DNA of 64,000 nucleotides from Pseudonocardia sp. SCN 73-27. Its GTDB lineage: Bacteria; Actinomycetota; Actinomycetes; Mycobacteriales; Pseudonocardiaceae. The first letter of the stretch is position 1; each line of letters opens with the position of its first letter. The stretch covers positions 99,860 to 163,859 of the forward strand of contig MEGH01000023.1 in NCBI GenBank assembly GCA_001725415.1, given 5' to 3'. Below, one piece after another: positions 63,747-64,000 of this stretch. A model generated the notes under the pieces. It searched no databases. It was not told the origin of the DNA and was given only the letters and a program-made list of their open reading frames with translations. The position numbers and the translations under genes were made by a program.

Positions 63747-64000
63747 TCAGCCGGCGTCGGAGGCCTCCGACTGCTTGGCCGCCAACGCCTCCAGCAGTGC
63801 GCGGTCCTTCTTGTCCAGGGCGTCGGCGGGCAGTGCGGCGAGCAGGTCGGGACGGCGGGCGGCGGTCCGTTCGAGTGCGCGGTCGCGCCGCCAGCGGGCG
63901 ATGGCGCCGTGGTTGCCGCTGCGCAGGACGTCGGGGACCGGGCGGTCGCGCCACACCTCCGGCCGGGTGTAGGAGGGCCCTTCGAGCAGCCCGTCGGAGA
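63747..64000 (-). CDS. trmD: tRNA (guanine-37-N1)-methyltransferase, C-terminal part (cut by window edge)
   Basis: Only the last about 84 codons are inside the window. [19 protein letters not shown], then [34 protein letters not shown], is the TrmD C-terminal domain. It makes m1G37 in tRNA, preventing frameshifts. The protein continues beyond the right edge. It precedes rplS as in most bacteria. Confidence 0.95.
   Translation of the reverse strand, partial: SDGLLEGPSYTRPEVWRDRPVPDVLRSGNHGAIARWRRDRALERTAARRPDLLAALPADALDKKDRALLEALAAKQSEASDAG

Overview
The window is a high-GC chromosomal segment of an actinobacterium. By eye GC is above 70 percent, third codon positions are almost all G or C, and GTG starts are frequent. 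Mycothione reductase, WhiG-type sigma factor, DUF2631, DUF2469 and DUF3054 families and the gene order all fit Actinobacteria. The core genes are colinear with Mycobacterium tuberculosis Rv2839c (infB) to Rv2906c (trmD). Gene style and cyclopropane/DUF1365 lipid genes suggest a Pseudonocardiaceae member such as Pseudonocardia; that placement is inference. No rRNA, tRNA, insertion sequence, prophage, CRISPR array or plasmid function was seen.

Left part (1-11.4 kb): the minus-strand operon rimP-nusA-ylxR-infB (infB runs off the left edge), a lipoprotein plus DUF4439 pair, a class V aminotransferase divergent from a YjbQ protein, a decayed intradiol dioxygenase, proS, a CbiX-ferredoxin fusion, a flavin-fold protein with an IdeR-like box, and the sulfhydrylation pair metY-metX preceded by a cysteine-containing leader peptide.

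Middle part (11.6-33.2 kb): stress and accessory genes (yaaA, secreted deacetylase, ABC-F ATPase, RIO kinase, DEAD-box helicase), a CysRS/MshC-like ligase with a LapA-like protein, mycothione reductase, and a fatty-acid/lipid block. The block holds a desaturase, an acyltransferase, and a tightly overlapped operon of hydrolase, FAD oxidoreductase, DUF1365, two cyclopropane-synthase-like methyltransferases, DUF1295, peroxiredoxin and SRPBCC. Map follows.

Right part (33.7-64 kb): a roughly 870-bp stretch without a convincing gene, a penicillin-binding lipoprotein, ispG, rip1/rseP and dxr, a split LigD polymerase/ligase pair flanking a mismatch uracil-DNA glycosylase, rlmN, cdsA-frr-pyrH-tsf-rpsB, an M23 factor, a WhiG-like sigma factor, xerC-dprA-yifB-yraN, then DUF2469-rnhB-lepB-rplS-trmD (trmD cut at the right edge).

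The most unusual material is non-coding. There are two 40-bp perfect palindromes with compensatory changes, 23 kb apart. A near-triplicated 74-bp repeat carries a ribosome binding site and creates a short ORF overlapping the dxr start. A leaderless Cys-Cys leader peptide lies upstream of metY. A 34-nt perfect palindrome sits between rpsB and tsf. The divergent aminotransferase/yjbQ starts are embedded in an inverted repeat. No wholly new multi-gene defence or biosynthetic system is evident; the lipid-modification operon is the most interesting gene set.
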